Positions 17,691-26,407 of a stretch of DNA of 64,000 nt are shown here, piece after piece. The notes under the pieces were generated by a model. That model was given only the letters and a program-made list of their open reading frames with translations. It was not told where the DNA came from and did not search any database. The translations under genes were made by a program, and so were the position numbers. Origin of the DNA: Thermoguttaceae bacterium (GTDB taxonomy: Bacteria; Planctomycetota; Planctomycetia; Pirellulales; Thermoguttaceae); assembly GCA_017405595.1 (NCBI GenBank), contig JAFRAC010000007.1, forward strand, positions 62,001-126,000, given 5' to 3'. Each line of letters begins with the position of its first letter. Within the stretch, counting starts at the first letter, position 1.

Positions 17691-18290
17691 TCACTCTTCG
17701 ATGACGGTCTGAAACTGAATACGGCTGCGGCCGGGTGTTTTTTCCTGCGAGACGTTCTGAAAGCTGTTCTGGTTCTGAGCCGTCTTTGTGTAATCGTTAT
17801 ACCCGCTCGGGATTTCGTTTTTCGGAATCGAGCCGGGCAGGGCCGAATTTTGCGGCGCGGTGCCCGGATCCGTTTCCTGGTATCCCGCGGGAGAAATGCC
17901 CGCGTCGGGATTCGGGGAATTGGGATTCCGAAGGATGCTGTCACCCTGGTTCAGATACTGGCTGGTGGCCGTTCCCCCGGTATACGGCGGAACGGGGGGA
18001 GCTGTCTCCTGAGCAGCGGTCTGAGGGATTTCTTCCCCCGAAACCACACTGCCGGCCGGCGCCGGTTCCGAACCGGTGACCGAGACGGTCGAGGGGGAAT
18101 GCGAGACCGGAACCGCCGAGGGGGGGCATGTGCTGCTACAATCGCCCGCATCGGAAGCGGGGGGAGGAGTAGGAGTCGGCGTGTTCTCTTTTTTATCGCA
18201 TTTCAGGGCCGCGCAGCCCCCCGCGAAAACAAAAAGAAGCGCGAGGCAAAACAGAAGCCGCGCGGTGCCGGGAAGATTACACTTCGTCAT
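17691..18290 (-). CDS. Proline/serine-rich lipoprotein of unknown function
   Basis: The 199-residue product begins with a short basic stretch, a hydrophobic core and a lipobox FAGGC with cysteine near residue 26, so it is probably lipidated. The rest is low-complexity, rich in Pro, Ser, Thr, Gly and Gln, with two further Cys near residues 50-54. No domain is recognised. GAGGA lies about eight bases before the ATG. It is upstream of, and probably co-transcribed with, the short secA. Open frames on the other strand here are shadows with no better start or domain. Confidence 0.65.
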   Translation of the reverse strand: MTKCNLPGTARLLFCLALLFVFAGGCAALKCDKKENTPTPTPPPASDAGDCSSTCPPSAVPVSHSPSTVSVTGSEPAPAGSVVSGEEIPQTAAQETAPPVPPYTGGTATSQYLNQGDSILRNPNSPNPDAGISPAGYQETDPGTAPQNSALPGSIPKNEIPSGYNDYTKTAQNQNSFQNVSQEKTPGRSRIQFQTVIEE

Positions 18291-18577
18291 ATTGGGTTCC
18301 TCAAAAACCGACTGATCGATGCGGGGCGAGTACCGTGAAAAACGGAAAAACCGCCAGACTGCCCCCTGTATTCTATATTTTATATCTTTCTTCTATTTTA
18401 AAATCCGCTCCCCCCCTGTCCCGGGCTGATTTTTTTGAGAACCGGTTGTTTTGTAACGGTTAGTTAAAATAAGGAGATTGCCGGGAAATCGGGGGGGCTC
18501 TGCCCGAAAGAACCCCTAAAAGCGGAAAACCCCGCTATAATCGTTACGAAGGTTAAACGGGGTATTTCGGGAACACT

Positions 18578-18612
18578 CTCTTTTTTGAAAAGAAAAAAGA
18601 GACTGTTTTTTT
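18578..18612 (+). terminator. AT-rich hairpin with T-run in the csrA upstream region
   Basis: CTCTTTTTT at 18578-18586 pairs with AAAAAAGAG at 18593-18601, followed by ACTG and seven or more Ts. The stem is weak because it is mostly A-T. It could end upstream transcription or act within the csrA leader. Confidence 0.35.
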
Positions 18613-18716
18613 AAAAAGGCCTTTTTTGCCGTCTGCCGATTTAAAGGGAGGAAGCGAGGTAACTTTTTACTCACAATGATCGTTCGGAAATTTCGAGCGA
18701 GCCGAAGTAAGAGCAA

Positions 18717-18757
18717 TGAGAGAAGGAACTCGAAGGAGAGCGGAATAGGAGTGTAGT
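18717..18757 (+). promoter_or_regulatory. GGA-rich leader of csrA, possible autoregulatory CsrA sites
   Basis: Within the 41 bases before the csrA start there are four GGA cores (in AAGGAAC, AAGGAGA, CGGAAT and TAGGAGT), one of them in the ribosome binding region. CsrA family proteins bind GGA in leaders and often repress their own mRNA. That this leader is such a target is inference. Confidence 0.35.
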
Positions 18758-18997
18758 ATGTTAGTACTGTCAAGATACAAGGATCAGAGTATCTACATCG
18801 GCGACGATATCATCATCACGGTCGTCGATGTCCGCGGCGACCGTATCCGCATCGGCATCGATGCGCCCGCCAACGTGCCTGTTCACCGTCAGGAAATCTA
18901 CGAGGCGATCAAGCGCGAACGGAAAGCGGCGAAGCCGGAAGAAGCCGGCGGGGTCGAGCAGGTCGATATGAGTTCGGTCGAACTGACCATGAAATAA
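18758..18997 (+). CDS. csrA: Carbon storage regulator CsrA
   Basis: The 79-residue protein opens with MLVLSRYKDQSI and carries IRIGIDAP and VPVHRQEIY, the diagnostic CsrA/RsmA segments; the arginine of VHRQEI contacts RNA in the family. CsrA dimers bind GGA sites in mRNA leaders and control translation and stability. The tail of about 20 residues after the core is normal for planctomycete-type CsrA. It stands alone with its own leader upstream and a strong hairpin downstream. No flagellar or FliW gene is nearby. Confidence 0.95.
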   Translation: MLVLSRYKDQSIYIGDDIIITVVDVRGDRIRIGIDAPANVPVHRQEIYEAIKRERKAAKPEEAGGVEQVDMSSVELTMK

Positions 18998-19023
18998 CGT
19001 CCGTTCCTGCCGGGAACGCTTCT

Positions 19024-19057
19024 TTTAAGGCCGGATTTGACGAAGTCCGGCCTTAAA
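19024..19057. terminator. Strong inverted repeat after csrA
   Basis: TTTAAGGCCGGA at 19024-19035 pairs perfectly with TCCGGCCTTAAA at 19046-19057, a 12-bp stem with a ten-base loop, 27 bases after the csrA stop. There is no long T-run, but the A/T ends of the stem would give a weak U-tract on either strand. Confidence 0.6.
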
Positions 19058-19118
19058 GTCGTACTAATCGCGCCCATTTTGCCTTCCGAATTGCCTGCCC
19101 GGCGGCCTGTCAGTGGAG

Positions 19119-19147
19119 TTGATTGAAAGAGTGAGAAAGATTATACT
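19119..19147 (+). promoter_or_regulatory. Candidate sigma70-type promoter for the SHD1-FGE gene
   Basis: TTGATT at 19119-19124 and TATACT at 19142-19147 are separated by 17 bases. The start codon of the next gene is about 100 bases downstream. Confidence 0.45.
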
Positions 19148-19250
19148 CCCCCCGCACGCCGATCCCGGCGAAAACCCCTGAATCGAAACAGAAGACGAAT
19201 ACCCCGCAAACGGGCCGCCGTCCGGTCCGCGGAATGTTTTAGGAGAATCT

Positions 19251-20423
19251 ATGGCCCGTTTTTTTGCCGTGACCCTGATCTTTCTTTCTCTGATCCTTGT
19301 CCGCGGAATTGCTGCCCAGCAGACGCCGGCCGCGGAAGAGCGTTCGTGGCTCCTGCTCAACGGAAATCAGATACGAGGGGTTTATGAGCCCCTGGAAGGG
19401 GATGATACGGTCCGGATCAGGGCCGGCCAGAAGATTTACGAACTGAACCTTGCCGATCTGGCCCCGGAAGACCAGGAGTATGTGAAGAGCCTGACCCCGG
19501 CCAGCCCGGAACCGGAAGTGCCGGAACCCGCGGCGGAACTTCCCGTCTTTACCGCCGTTTCGCACGAGGATTTCAATCTGCCGGGCCGGGAACCGGGAGA
19601 TCACCGTTCGCTGCTGATCAACGGCATCGAGTTTCGCTTCTGCTGGTGCCCGCCGGGAACCTTTATGATGGGGAGCCCCGAAAACGAGCAGGATCACGAG
19701 AATTACGAGACGCTCCATGAAGTCACCCTCACCCGCGGGTTTTGGCTTCTCGAAACCGAAGTGACTCAGCAGCTCTGGCAGCTCGTGACCGGCCGGACGA
19801 TCAAAGACGAGCTGACCCTCTATCAGCCGAATGTCGGGGGAGTCTTCGAGCCGGACGAAATCGGCAACATCGAAAAAACGGGTTTCGGGAACACCTATCC
19901 GATCTACTTCATTTCGTGGAAAGAGGCCGAGGAGTTCTGCCGGATCCTTTCCGAAAAGACCGGGCTTTCCGTGGCGCTGCCGACCGAGGCGCAGTGGGAG
20001 TACGCCTGCCGGGCGGGGTCGATCGGGCCTTTTGCTGTAACACAGGTCGAAGAGACGTCGCTCGACGCCAACGGGATCGAATCGACCCGCCTTTCGATGA
20101 TCGACCCGGCCGACATGTGCTGGTATTTCGACAACAGCAAAAACGGCGTTCAGCCGGTCAAGCAGCGGGAACCGAACGCCTGGAAACTCTACGATATGCA
20201 CGGCAACCTTTGGGAAATGTGCGCCGACCGCTATTCCAAGGATTATTACGCGGTTTCGCCCGGCACGGATCCGCAGGGCCCCCAGACGGGGGAATACCGG
20301 GTTAACCGGGGCGGCTGCTGGTTCAGTTACCTGAAGTTCTGCCGTTCCGCCTGCCGGTACCGCAACGCCGAAGATTACCGTTACAAAAACCTCGGGTTCC
20401 GAATCGCGATCAATCCCCGGTAG
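19251..20423 (+). CDS. Secreted SHD1-like plus FGE/SUMF1-fold protein, 390 aa
   Basis: A signal peptide covers about residues 1-23. Residues 29-83 resemble SHD1 (ending ELNLADLAPEDQEYV), the same module that opens the protein at 9571. Residues about 120-390 are an FGE-fold domain with FCWCPPGTFMMGSP, LPTEAQWEYACRAG, MHGNLWEMC and RGGCW. In the SUMF1 active-site alignment the first cysteine is Ser and the second is present, so true formylglycine-generating activity is doubtful. Many planctomycete secreted proteins use this fold with unknown roles. It leads a same-strand run of genes; the DUF1570-like gene starts two bases after its stop. Confidence 0.85.
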   Translation: MARFFAVTLIFLSLILVRGIAAQQTPAAEERSWLLLNGNQIRGVYEPLEGDDTVRIRAGQKIYELNLADLAPEDQEYVKSLTPASPEPEVPEPAAELPVFTAVSHEDFNLPGREPGDHRSLLINGIEFRFCWCPPGTFMMGSPENEQDHENYETLHEVTLTRGFWLLETEVTQQLWQLVTGRTIKDELTLYQPNVGGVFEPDEIGNIEKTGFGNTYPIYFISWKEAEEFCRILSEKTGLSVALPTEAQWEYACRAGSIGPFAVTQVEETSLDANGIESTRLSMIDPADMCWYFDNSKNGVQPVKQREPNAWKLYDMHGNLWEMCADRYSKDYYAVSPGTDPQGPQTGEYRVNRGGCWFSYLKFCRSACRYRNAEDYRYKNLGFRIAINPR

Positions 20424-20424
20424 C

Positions 20425-21858
20425 ATGGCGAAGATTCCGGCGTTTCTTTCTCTTCTTTTCTGCTGTTTTTTTTCTCTGACCCCCCTTCGGGCGGAAGAGG
20501 ATCTGGAACCGTATCGGGCCGCAATGCGGCAATTGGCCGAAGAGTGCCGCGCCGCGGGGATGGAACTCGAGGCAAAGGTCACGCTGGGCCGCGTGTGGGA
20601 AGATCCGGAAAACGGCTTTTTTGTTCCCCGTCTTCCCGACCGGCCGCAGAACGGACTTCCCGAAGACGTCCGTCCCCCGCAGCGGGAATGGTTCGAAAAA
20701 ATGCGCCGGATCGAAACGGAATGCGGAACCCGCCTCCTTGCCCGGGCCCGGGAGCTTGCCGCGGCCGGGAAAGGGCGCGAGGCGTACGAGGCCGCGCGGA
20801 AAAGCCTTTTCGTCGATCCGGATAACGAGGAGGCGCGCCGCATCTTCGGCTATCATCTTCACGAGGGCCTCTGGCAGCGCGATTGGGAACTTCGCCAGCT
20901 GAAACGGGGTTTGACGAAAGACCCCCGGTACGGCTGGATCTCCCCGAAACAGAAGGAAACCCTTGCCGCCGAGCCGGAAGGGACCGGCAGCGGCCGGCCG
21001 CGCAAGGCCGAAAAGATCACGATCGAAACCGAGCATTTCGAAATCAGAACCTCGGTCCCCCGCCCGGCGGCCGTTCCCCTGGCCGAGCGCCTGGAAGAGT
21101 TTTATACGGTCTGGAACTTTCTCTTCTTCCCGGTCGCCGCCGGCGAGAAGGATGCCGCCGCCGCGGTTCTCGGAAAAAAGGAGTTCCCCGGCCGGAAGCA
21201 TAAAGCGGTTCTTTTCCGGGACCGGGAGGAGTACCTGCGGGAAATCCTGAGTATCGATCCCGACGGGCAGATCAGTTCCGGCGGTTATTTTCCCGATAAA
21301 AAGACGGTCTTTCTCTATCTGCCCGACGAGTCGGACGAAGACGAGACGCCGCTCGAAGTCATGGCGGTTCACGAAACCGCCCACCAGCTCTTTGCCGAAA
21401 CCGGCCCGAAGCGGGGTGCCGCAAAACGGTATGCCGATCCGGGCCGGGACGGCCAGTACTGGATCGCCGAGGGGATCGCCTGCTACCTCGAAACATTTCA
21501 GGCCGCCGGCCGCGGGTGGACGGTGGGGGGGACCCATTCGTACCGGCTGCTGCGCGCCAAAGAGCGGGCGGGCGAACCGGACGGCCTTCTGCCGGTCGCC
21601 GAGCTGGCCGCGATGGGGAAAAAGCGGTTTCAGCGGGACTCGTTCCCCGCGAAATTGTACACTGAATCCGCCGGACTCGTCTCTTTCTTCCTTCATGCCG
21701 AAGGGGGAAAATACCGCGGAGCTTTCCTCGACGCGCTCGGCGGACTTTATCAGGGGATCGATTCGCCGGACTTTCTCGAAGAGCGGGCCGGGGTCCCTTA
21801 TTCCCGTCTGGACGGGGAGTTTCTGGAATATTTGCGGCAAACCCCATTTGCCGAGTAG
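20425..21858 (+). CDS. Secreted DUF1570-like zinc metallopeptidase candidate
   Basis: A signal peptide spans about residues 1-23. The N-terminal half has a helical, TPR-like stretch. Near residue 314 there is HETAHQ, a zinc-binding HExxH-type motif, followed about 35 residues later by WIAEGIACYLE, which fits the gluzincin arrangement with a second glutamate. This matches the DUF1570-like peptidases common in planctomycetes. The protein is likely exported. The start ATG is two bases after the stop of the FGE-fold gene, so both are probably translated from one message. Substrate unknown. Confidence 0.75.
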   Translation: MAKIPAFLSLLFCCFFSLTPLRAEEDLEPYRAAMRQLAEECRAAGMELEAKVTLGRVWEDPENGFFVPRLPDRPQNGLPEDVRPPQREWFEKMRRIETECGTRLLARARELAAAGKGREAYEAARKSLFVDPDNEEARRIFGYHLHEGLWQRDWELRQLKRGLTKDPRYGWISPKQKETLAAEPEGTGSGRPRKAEKITIETEHFEIRTSVPRPAAVPLAERLEEFYTVWNFLFFPVAAGEKDAAAAVLGKKEFPGRKHKAVLFRDREEYLREILSIDPDGQISSGGYFPDKKTVFLYLPDESDEDETPLEVMAVHETAHQLFAETGPKRGAAKRYADPGRDGQYWIAEGIACYLETFQAAGRGWTVGGTHSYRLLRAKERAGEPDGLLPVAELAAMGKKRFQRDSFPAKLYTESAGLVSFFLHAEGGKYRGAFLDALGGLYQGIDSPDFLEERAGVPYSRLDGEFLEYLRQTPFAE

Positions 21859-21873
21859 AAGAGCCGGTATTTT

Positions 21874-22905
21874 ATGAAGAGCGCCGAAAAGAACCCCCGC
21901 ACGCCGCTGAAACGACTGGCTGTTCCGGTCCTCTTTTTTCTTCTGGCCGCGGCGGCGGCACTCTTCCTCCTTCCGCTGATCGGCCGGACCTTCTACCCCC
22001 CTTCCCTGTGGCGGGAGTTCTTTACAGGGAGCGAAACTCCGGCGGTGCAGATTCTGGCCGAACGGTTCTGGAATACGGCGCTGGCGTTTACCGCCGGCGC
22101 GGGGCTTGCGCTGGCGGGGCTCATTCTGCAGACGCTTTTCCGGAACCCGCTGGCGTCGCCGTTTACGCTCGGAATCGCCGGCGGCGCGTCGCTGGGCGCG
22201 GTATTGGCGATTGCCCTGACCCCGATCCTTTTTACCGCGGGATTTGTTCCGTTCACGGGGGTCGGGGGAGCCCTTTTGGGGTCGGCGCTGGCGATCGGGC
22301 TGGTCCTCTTTCTGGCGCGCGGGCACGATATGGCGTCCGAAACGGTTCTTCTCGCCGGAGTGGGGGTCAATTTTTTCTTTTCGGGCCTCATCCTGTTTGT
22401 GCAGTACCTCTCGGAAGAGGGGAGGCTCTTTCGGATGATCCGGTGGACCATGGGACAGGTGAGCCTGACCAATCCCTGCCTGCTCCTCTTTCTGGCCGCA
22501 GCGGTTCTCCTTTCGGCGCTGGTTCTGGCCCTTTTCGCCGAAGAGATGGATATTCTGCTCACCGGGGACGAGCGGGCGGTTTCGCTCGGCGTCAGCCTCT
22601 ACCGGCTTCGCGTTTTCCTTTTCCTCCTTTCCTCGGTTCTGGTCGGCGCGGTCGTTTCGGTCTGCGGCCCGATCGGGTTTGTGGGGCTGACCGCGCCGCA
22701 CTTCGCCCGGCGTCTCTGCGGGGGGAACCACCGCGATCTGATCCCCGCCTCTCTCTTTTTCGGGGCGGTCTTTCTCTCGCTCTGCTATACAGCGGCGCGG
22801 ACTCTTCTCTACCCGGACATTCTCCCCGTCGGGGTGATCACTTCCCTGCTGGGGGGCCCGTTCTTCATCTGGCTCCTGACCCGGACGGCGAAAACCGCCT
22901 CTTGA
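21874..22905 (+). CDS. FecCD-family iron-siderophore/B12-type ABC transporter permease
   Basis: The 343-residue protein has about nine to ten hydrophobic segments and the family landmarks: NPLASPFTLGIAGGASLGA in the first third, WTMGQ in the middle and GPIGFVGLTAPHFAR, the cytoplasmic loop that contacts the ATPase, near residue 265. FecCD/BtuC permeases import iron chelates, haem or cobalamin with an ATPase and a binding protein. Neither partner gene is adjacent, so this is an orphan or uses partners encoded elsewhere. It follows the DUF1570-like gene by 15 bases. Confidence 0.9.
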   Translation: MKSAEKNPRTPLKRLAVPVLFFLLAAAAALFLLPLIGRTFYPPSLWREFFTGSETPAVQILAERFWNTALAFTAGAGLALAGLILQTLFRNPLASPFTLGIAGGASLGAVLAIALTPILFTAGFVPFTGVGGALLGSALAIGLVLFLARGHDMASETVLLAGVGVNFFFSGLILFVQYLSEEGRLFRMIRWTMGQVSLTNPCLLLFLAAAVLLSALVLALFAEEMDILLTGDERAVSLGVSLYRLRVFLFLLSSVLVGAVVSVCGPIGFVGLTAPHFARRLCGGNHRDLIPASLFFGAVFLSLCYTAARTLLYPDILPVGVITSLLGGPFFIWLLTRTAKTAS

Positions 22906-22929
22906 CTCCCGGTTCCGACGTTTTATACT
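22902..22929 (+). promoter_or_regulatory. Candidate sigma70-type promoter for uppS
   Basis: TTGACT at 22902-22907 and TATACT at 22924-22929 with a 16-base spacer, about 40 bases before the uppS start. It is among the best matches to consensus that I see in this window. Its -35 box overlaps the last codons of the permease gene. Confidence 0.6.
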
Positions 22930-22969
22930 CAAGACGGCGGCGGGGGACGGCACCAGACAGGGAAAAAGC

Positions 22970-23728
22970 ATGCAGAAACCGGAACATATCGCCATTATTA
23001 TGGACGGGAACGGCCGCTGGGCCCAGCGCCGCGGCAAAGAGCGGTTCGAGGGGCATATCGCCGGCGCGCGTACCGTCGAGCAGATCGTGGAAGACGCCGA
23101 CGATCTCGGCGTTAAGCAGCTGACGCTCTACTGCCTCTCGAGCGAAAACTGGAAACGGCCGAAAGCCGAACTCGACGCGCTGATGATTCTGCTCAAGAGC
23201 TACGTCATCGACCAGCGCCCCCGCATGATGGAAAAGTCGGTTCAGTTCAAGATGATCGGAAGGCGGAAGGGGATCCCCGAAGATGTGCTCGCCGAGATCG
23301 ACAAAACAATTGAGCTGACCGCCGCAAATACCGGCATCATCCTCTGTCTGGCGATCAACTACGGCAGCCGGGGGGAACTGCGCGACGCCTGCTCGCGGAT
23401 CGCCGCCGAACTGGCCGATCCCCAGAAGCGGGAAGACCTTCTCCGCCGGTCGGGCGCCGGGTCGATCGACGAGCTGATCACCGAACAGTTCATTTCGGAA
23501 CATCTCTACACCGCGCCGTATAAAGATCCGGATCTGCTGATCCGCACCGCCGGGGAGTTCCGCCTGAGCAACTATCTGCTTTGGCAGGTCAGTTACGCGG
23601 AAATCTGGATTACGCCGGTCCTCTGGCCCGATTTTTGTAAAGCGACTCTGGAAGAGGCGATCGCGGATTTTGGAAAACGAACCCGCAAGTTCGGCGGTCT
23701 GCCCGGTCAGGACCAGTCGGTTCTGTAA
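22970..23728 (+). CDS. uppS: Isoprenyl transferase (undecaprenyl diphosphate synthase)
   Basis: The 252-residue protein opens with HIAIIMDGNGRWAQRRG, the cis-prenyltransferase substrate and magnesium site with its catalytic Asp. It also has YCLSSENWKRP and, near the end, DPDLLIRTAGEFRLSNYLLWQ and YAEIW. These enzymes extend farnesyl diphosphate with isopentenyl diphosphate to the undecaprenyl carrier used for cell-wall and surface-glycan synthesis. It is followed 45 bases later by a glycosyltransferase, in line with a cell-envelope role. Confidence 0.95.
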   Translation: MQKPEHIAIIMDGNGRWAQRRGKERFEGHIAGARTVEQIVEDADDLGVKQLTLYCLSSENWKRPKAELDALMILLKSYVIDQRPRMMEKSVQFKMIGRRKGIPEDVLAEIDKTIELTAANTGIILCLAINYGSRGELRDACSRIAAELADPQKREDLLRRSGAGSIDELITEQFISEHLYTAPYKDPDLLIRTAGEFRLSNYLLWQVSYAEIWITPVLWPDFCKATLEEAIADFGKRTRKFGGLPGQDQSVL

Positions 23729-23773
23729 CCTTCGCCGCGGTCCGGCACATCGGCTTCCACCGGAAAACACCTG

Positions 23774-24910
23774 ATGAGAGTTCTGCAGATCATTCCGTCG
23801 CTCGACCGGAGCGGCGCCGAAAAACAGATGACGCTGCTCGCCTGCGGACTTCCGAAAGAGGAGTTCCAAAGCGCGGTCTGTGTTCTGACCCGGAGCGGGC
23901 CGTACGCCGAAGATTTAAAGCGGGCGGGGGTCCCGCTCTTTGAAATCGGCAAAAAGCGGAAACTTTCTTTCCGGGCCTATCAGAGGCTCAAGGCGGTCAT
24001 TCGCGGGTTTCGGCCCGACATCGTTCACACATGGATTTTCGCCGCCAACGCCTACGGGCGCCGCGCCGCCGCGGCGTGCGGCGTGCCGAAAATCGTTTGC
24101 GGCGAACGGTGTGTCGACCTGTGGAAACGGCCCTGGCACCTGGCCGTCGACCGGGCGCTGGCGAAAAAGACGGACTGCATCGTGGCGAACAGCGCCGGAG
24201 TGCGCGAGTATTACGCCGCGCGGGGGATTCCGGCGTCCCTTTTCGAAATCATTCCGAACGCGGCCGTGCCGCTGCCGCCGAGCACCGTGACCAAAGAGGA
24301 GCTCCTGCGCCGGCTGGGCGTTCCGGTTTCCGGCGGCGCTCCCCTTCCCTTCCTGATCGGGCTGGTGGGCCGCCTCTGGCCCCAAAAGAGGGTGCGCGAC
24401 GCGATCTGGGCCGCCGAACAGCTGAAATTTACCGGCCTGGATTTTCACCTTGTCGTGATCGGCGACGGCCCGCAGCGCGAGAACCTGCTCCGGTACCGCG
24501 ACGAAATCCGTATTACCGACCGCGTGCATTTCATCGGTCACCGCGACGACGTCTTCAATTTTCTTCCCCATTTCGACCTACTTTGGTCGCTGAGCGGCTA
24601 CGAAGGGCTTTCCAACGCGGTACTCGAAGCCATGTCGGCCGGCGTGCCGGTCGTGGCTTCCGACATCCCCGGACACCGGGAACTGGTCCTTCCCGGAAAA
24701 ACGGGCGTTCTCGTACCGGAGTACGCGGGCGACGCCATCCGGCGCCGTACCGGATTCTGCCGGGAATCGTTTGCCCTGCTCCAGCCCGGTGCGGCGGAAA
24801 CACGTGCCGAAATGGGAAGAGCGGCACGGCGGCGGATCGAAACCGAATTCGGACTTGCCCCCATGATCAACCGACACGCAGAGCTTTACAGGAGGCTTTT
24901 GAACTCATGA
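23774..24910 (+). CDS. Family 4-type glycosyltransferase (GT-B fold)
   Basis: The 378-residue protein has an N-terminal Rossmann half with the SGAEKQM acceptor-side motif and a C-terminal half with VGRLWPQKR, IGDGPQRENL and the nucleotide-sugar binding segment GYEGLSNAVLEAMSAGVPVV. This is the retaining GT4 pattern used in surface-polysaccharide and exopolysaccharide synthesis. Sugar and acceptor cannot be told. Its TGA overlaps the fumC start codon (ATGA). Confidence 0.9.
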   Translation: MRVLQIIPSLDRSGAEKQMTLLACGLPKEEFQSAVCVLTRSGPYAEDLKRAGVPLFEIGKKRKLSFRAYQRLKAVIRGFRPDIVHTWIFAANAYGRRAAAACGVPKIVCGERCVDLWKRPWHLAVDRALAKKTDCIVANSAGVREYYAARGIPASLFEIIPNAAVPLPPSTVTKEELLRRLGVPVSGGAPLPFLIGLVGRLWPQKRVRDAIWAAEQLKFTGLDFHLVVIGDGPQRENLLRYRDEIRITDRVHFIGHRDDVFNFLPHFDLLWSLSGYEGLSNAVLEAMSAGVPVVASDIPGHRELVLPGKTGVLVPEYAGDAIRRRTGFCRESFALLQPGAAETRAEMGRAARRRIETEFGLAPMINRHAELYRRLLNS

Positions 24911-26340
24911 CAGAACCGAACCAGGAATACCGCATCGAAAAAGACACCATGGGCGAAGTACGCCTGCCGAAATACGCGTATTACGGAGCGCAGACGCAGC
25001 GGGCGGTCGAGAACTTCCCGATCTCCGGCAGAACGGCGCCTCCGGAACTGATCGGCGCGCTCGGCCTGGTCAAGTGGTGCGCCGCGAAGGTCAACCGCGA
25101 CCTGGGCCTGCTGGCGGGCGGCCGCGCTCCCCTTCCCCCGGAATGGATCGACGCGCTTTTGGCGGCGGCGCGGGAAGTCGCCGAAGGAAAATGGAACGGC
25201 GAATTCCCCATCGACGTCTATCAGACCGGTTCGGGCACCTCGACCAACATGAACGCGAACGAAGTGATCGCGAACCGCGCGGCGGAGCTTGCCGGGCTCG
25301 ACCGGTTCGACCCGGTCAAAAAGATTCATCCGAACGACCACGTTAACCGGGGCCAGTCGACCAACGACATTTACCCCACCGCGATCCACGTGGCCTGCGC
25401 GACCGCGATCCAAAGCCGCCTGGTTCCCGCGCTCAGCCGCGCCGCCGAAGTGCTTGCCGAAAAGGCGCGCGCCTGGTCCGGCATTTTGAAGTCGGGCCGG
25501 ACCCATCTGGCCGACGCGACCCCCCTTTCGCTCGGCCAGGAGATCGGCGGAATCGCGCGCCAGTTCGAACAGGCGGCGCGCCGCGCCCGTCTGGCGGCCG
25601 AGGAGCTTCTGGAGCTTCCCGCAGGGGGGACGGCCGTCGGTTCCGGAATCAATACACACAAGGAGTTCGGCCGGAGGATCGCCGCGGCCCTCGCCGAAGA
25701 GACGGGGATCCCGTTCCGGGAAGCCGAAAACCATTTTGAAGCGAACGCGCAGCGCGACGGGCTTGTCGCCGCCCACGCCCTTTTGAAGAGCGTCGCTGTC
25801 ACACTGACCGGCGCGGCGAACAACATCCGCTGGCTTTCGAGCGGGCCGCGGTGCGGCATTGGCGAAATCCGCCTTGCCGATCTCCAGCCGGGCAGCTCGA
25901 TTATGCCGGGCAAGGTGAACCCGGTTTTGTGCGAGGCGCTGATGCAGGCCGCCGCGAAGGTGATCGGCAACGACGGGGCGATCGCCCTTGCCGGAGCTTC
26001 GGGCGGGCAGTTCCAGCTGAACATCATGATGCCGATGATGGCCGATACCGCGCTCGAGTCGATCCGCATTCTGGCCGGCGGCGTGCGCGTCTTTACCGAA
26101 AAATGCCTTTGCCTCATGGAGCCGGACGAGGAGGCGTGCCGCCGGTCGCTCGACCGGAGCCTGATGACCGTCACGGGCCTGAACCTCTACATCGGCTACG
26201 AGAAGGCCGCCGCGCTCGCCAAAAAGGCGCTCAAGACCGGCAAAACGATCCGCCAGATCTGCGAAGAGGAGAACGTTCTGCCGAAAGAGGATCTCGACAA
26301 GGCGCTCGATCCCGGCCGTATGACCAGGCCGCTCGGCTGA
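24907..26340 (+). CDS. fumC: Fumarate hydratase, class II
   Basis: A 477-residue member of the fumarase/aspartase superfamily. N-terminal IEKDTMGEV and GAQTQRAVENFPISG, then GSGTSTNMNANEVIANRA, and the superfamily signature GSSIMPGKVNP near residue 335 containing the catalytic serine loop. The N-terminal block favours class II fumarase over aspartase. It converts fumarate to malate in the TCA cycle, in the cytoplasm. I set the start at the ATG overlapping the preceding stop; the frame stays open far upstream but without homology. The gene is unlinked to other TCA genes here. Confidence 0.93.
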   Translation: MTEPNQEYRIEKDTMGEVRLPKYAYYGAQTQRAVENFPISGRTAPPELIGALGLVKWCAAKVNRDLGLLAGGRAPLPPEWIDALLAAAREVAEGKWNGEFPIDVYQTGSGTSTNMNANEVIANRAAELAGLDRFDPVKKIHPNDHVNRGQSTNDIYPTAIHVACATAIQSRLVPALSRAAEVLAEKARAWSGILKSGRTHLADATPLSLGQEIGGIARQFEQAARRARLAAEELLELPAGGTAVGSGINTHKEFGRRIAAALAEETGIPFREAENHFEANAQRDGLVAAHALLKSVAVTLTGAANNIRWLSSGPRCGIGEIRLADLQPGSSIMPGKVNPVLCEALMQAAAKVIGNDGAIALAGASGGQFQLNIMMPMMADTALESIRILAGGVRVFTEKCLCLMEPDEEACRRSLDRSLMTVTGLNLYIGYEKAAALAKKALKTGKTIRQICEEENVLPKEDLDKALDPGRMTRPLG

Positions 26341-26407
26341 TACCCTCTCCGGCGAAAGGCAATGCCGCCGCCGGAAGACCGGGATTAACACATCGGTCCG
26401 GCTGCGG

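Larger units (their letters stand above)
18339..18757. other. Divergent promoter region between lipoprotein/secA and csrA
   Basis: The left end (about 18370-18410) is AT-rich with TATA-like elements readable on the minus strand and probably drives the lipoprotein-secA pair. The middle has a terminator-like hairpin. A TATAAT at 18533-18538 could serve csrA, but no good -35 box precedes it. The 3' end is a GGA-rich leader. No further gene is seen. Confidence 0.4.

Noticed and set aside
17679..18338. Long open frame on the plus strand opposite the lipoprotein
   Set aside because: The minus-strand frame has a lipobox and a ribosome binding site and is placed to form an operon with secA; the plus frame has neither.
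20410..23037. 875-codon minus-strand frame across the DUF1570-like and permease genes
   Set aside because: Shadow of GC-rich plus-strand genes with clear motifs; composition is dominated by Arg, Pro and Gly.
24031..26340. 769-residue version of fumC with a long N-terminal extension
   Set aside because: The first 292 codons lie in another frame of the upstream glycosyltransferase and show no homology; fumC starts at 24907.
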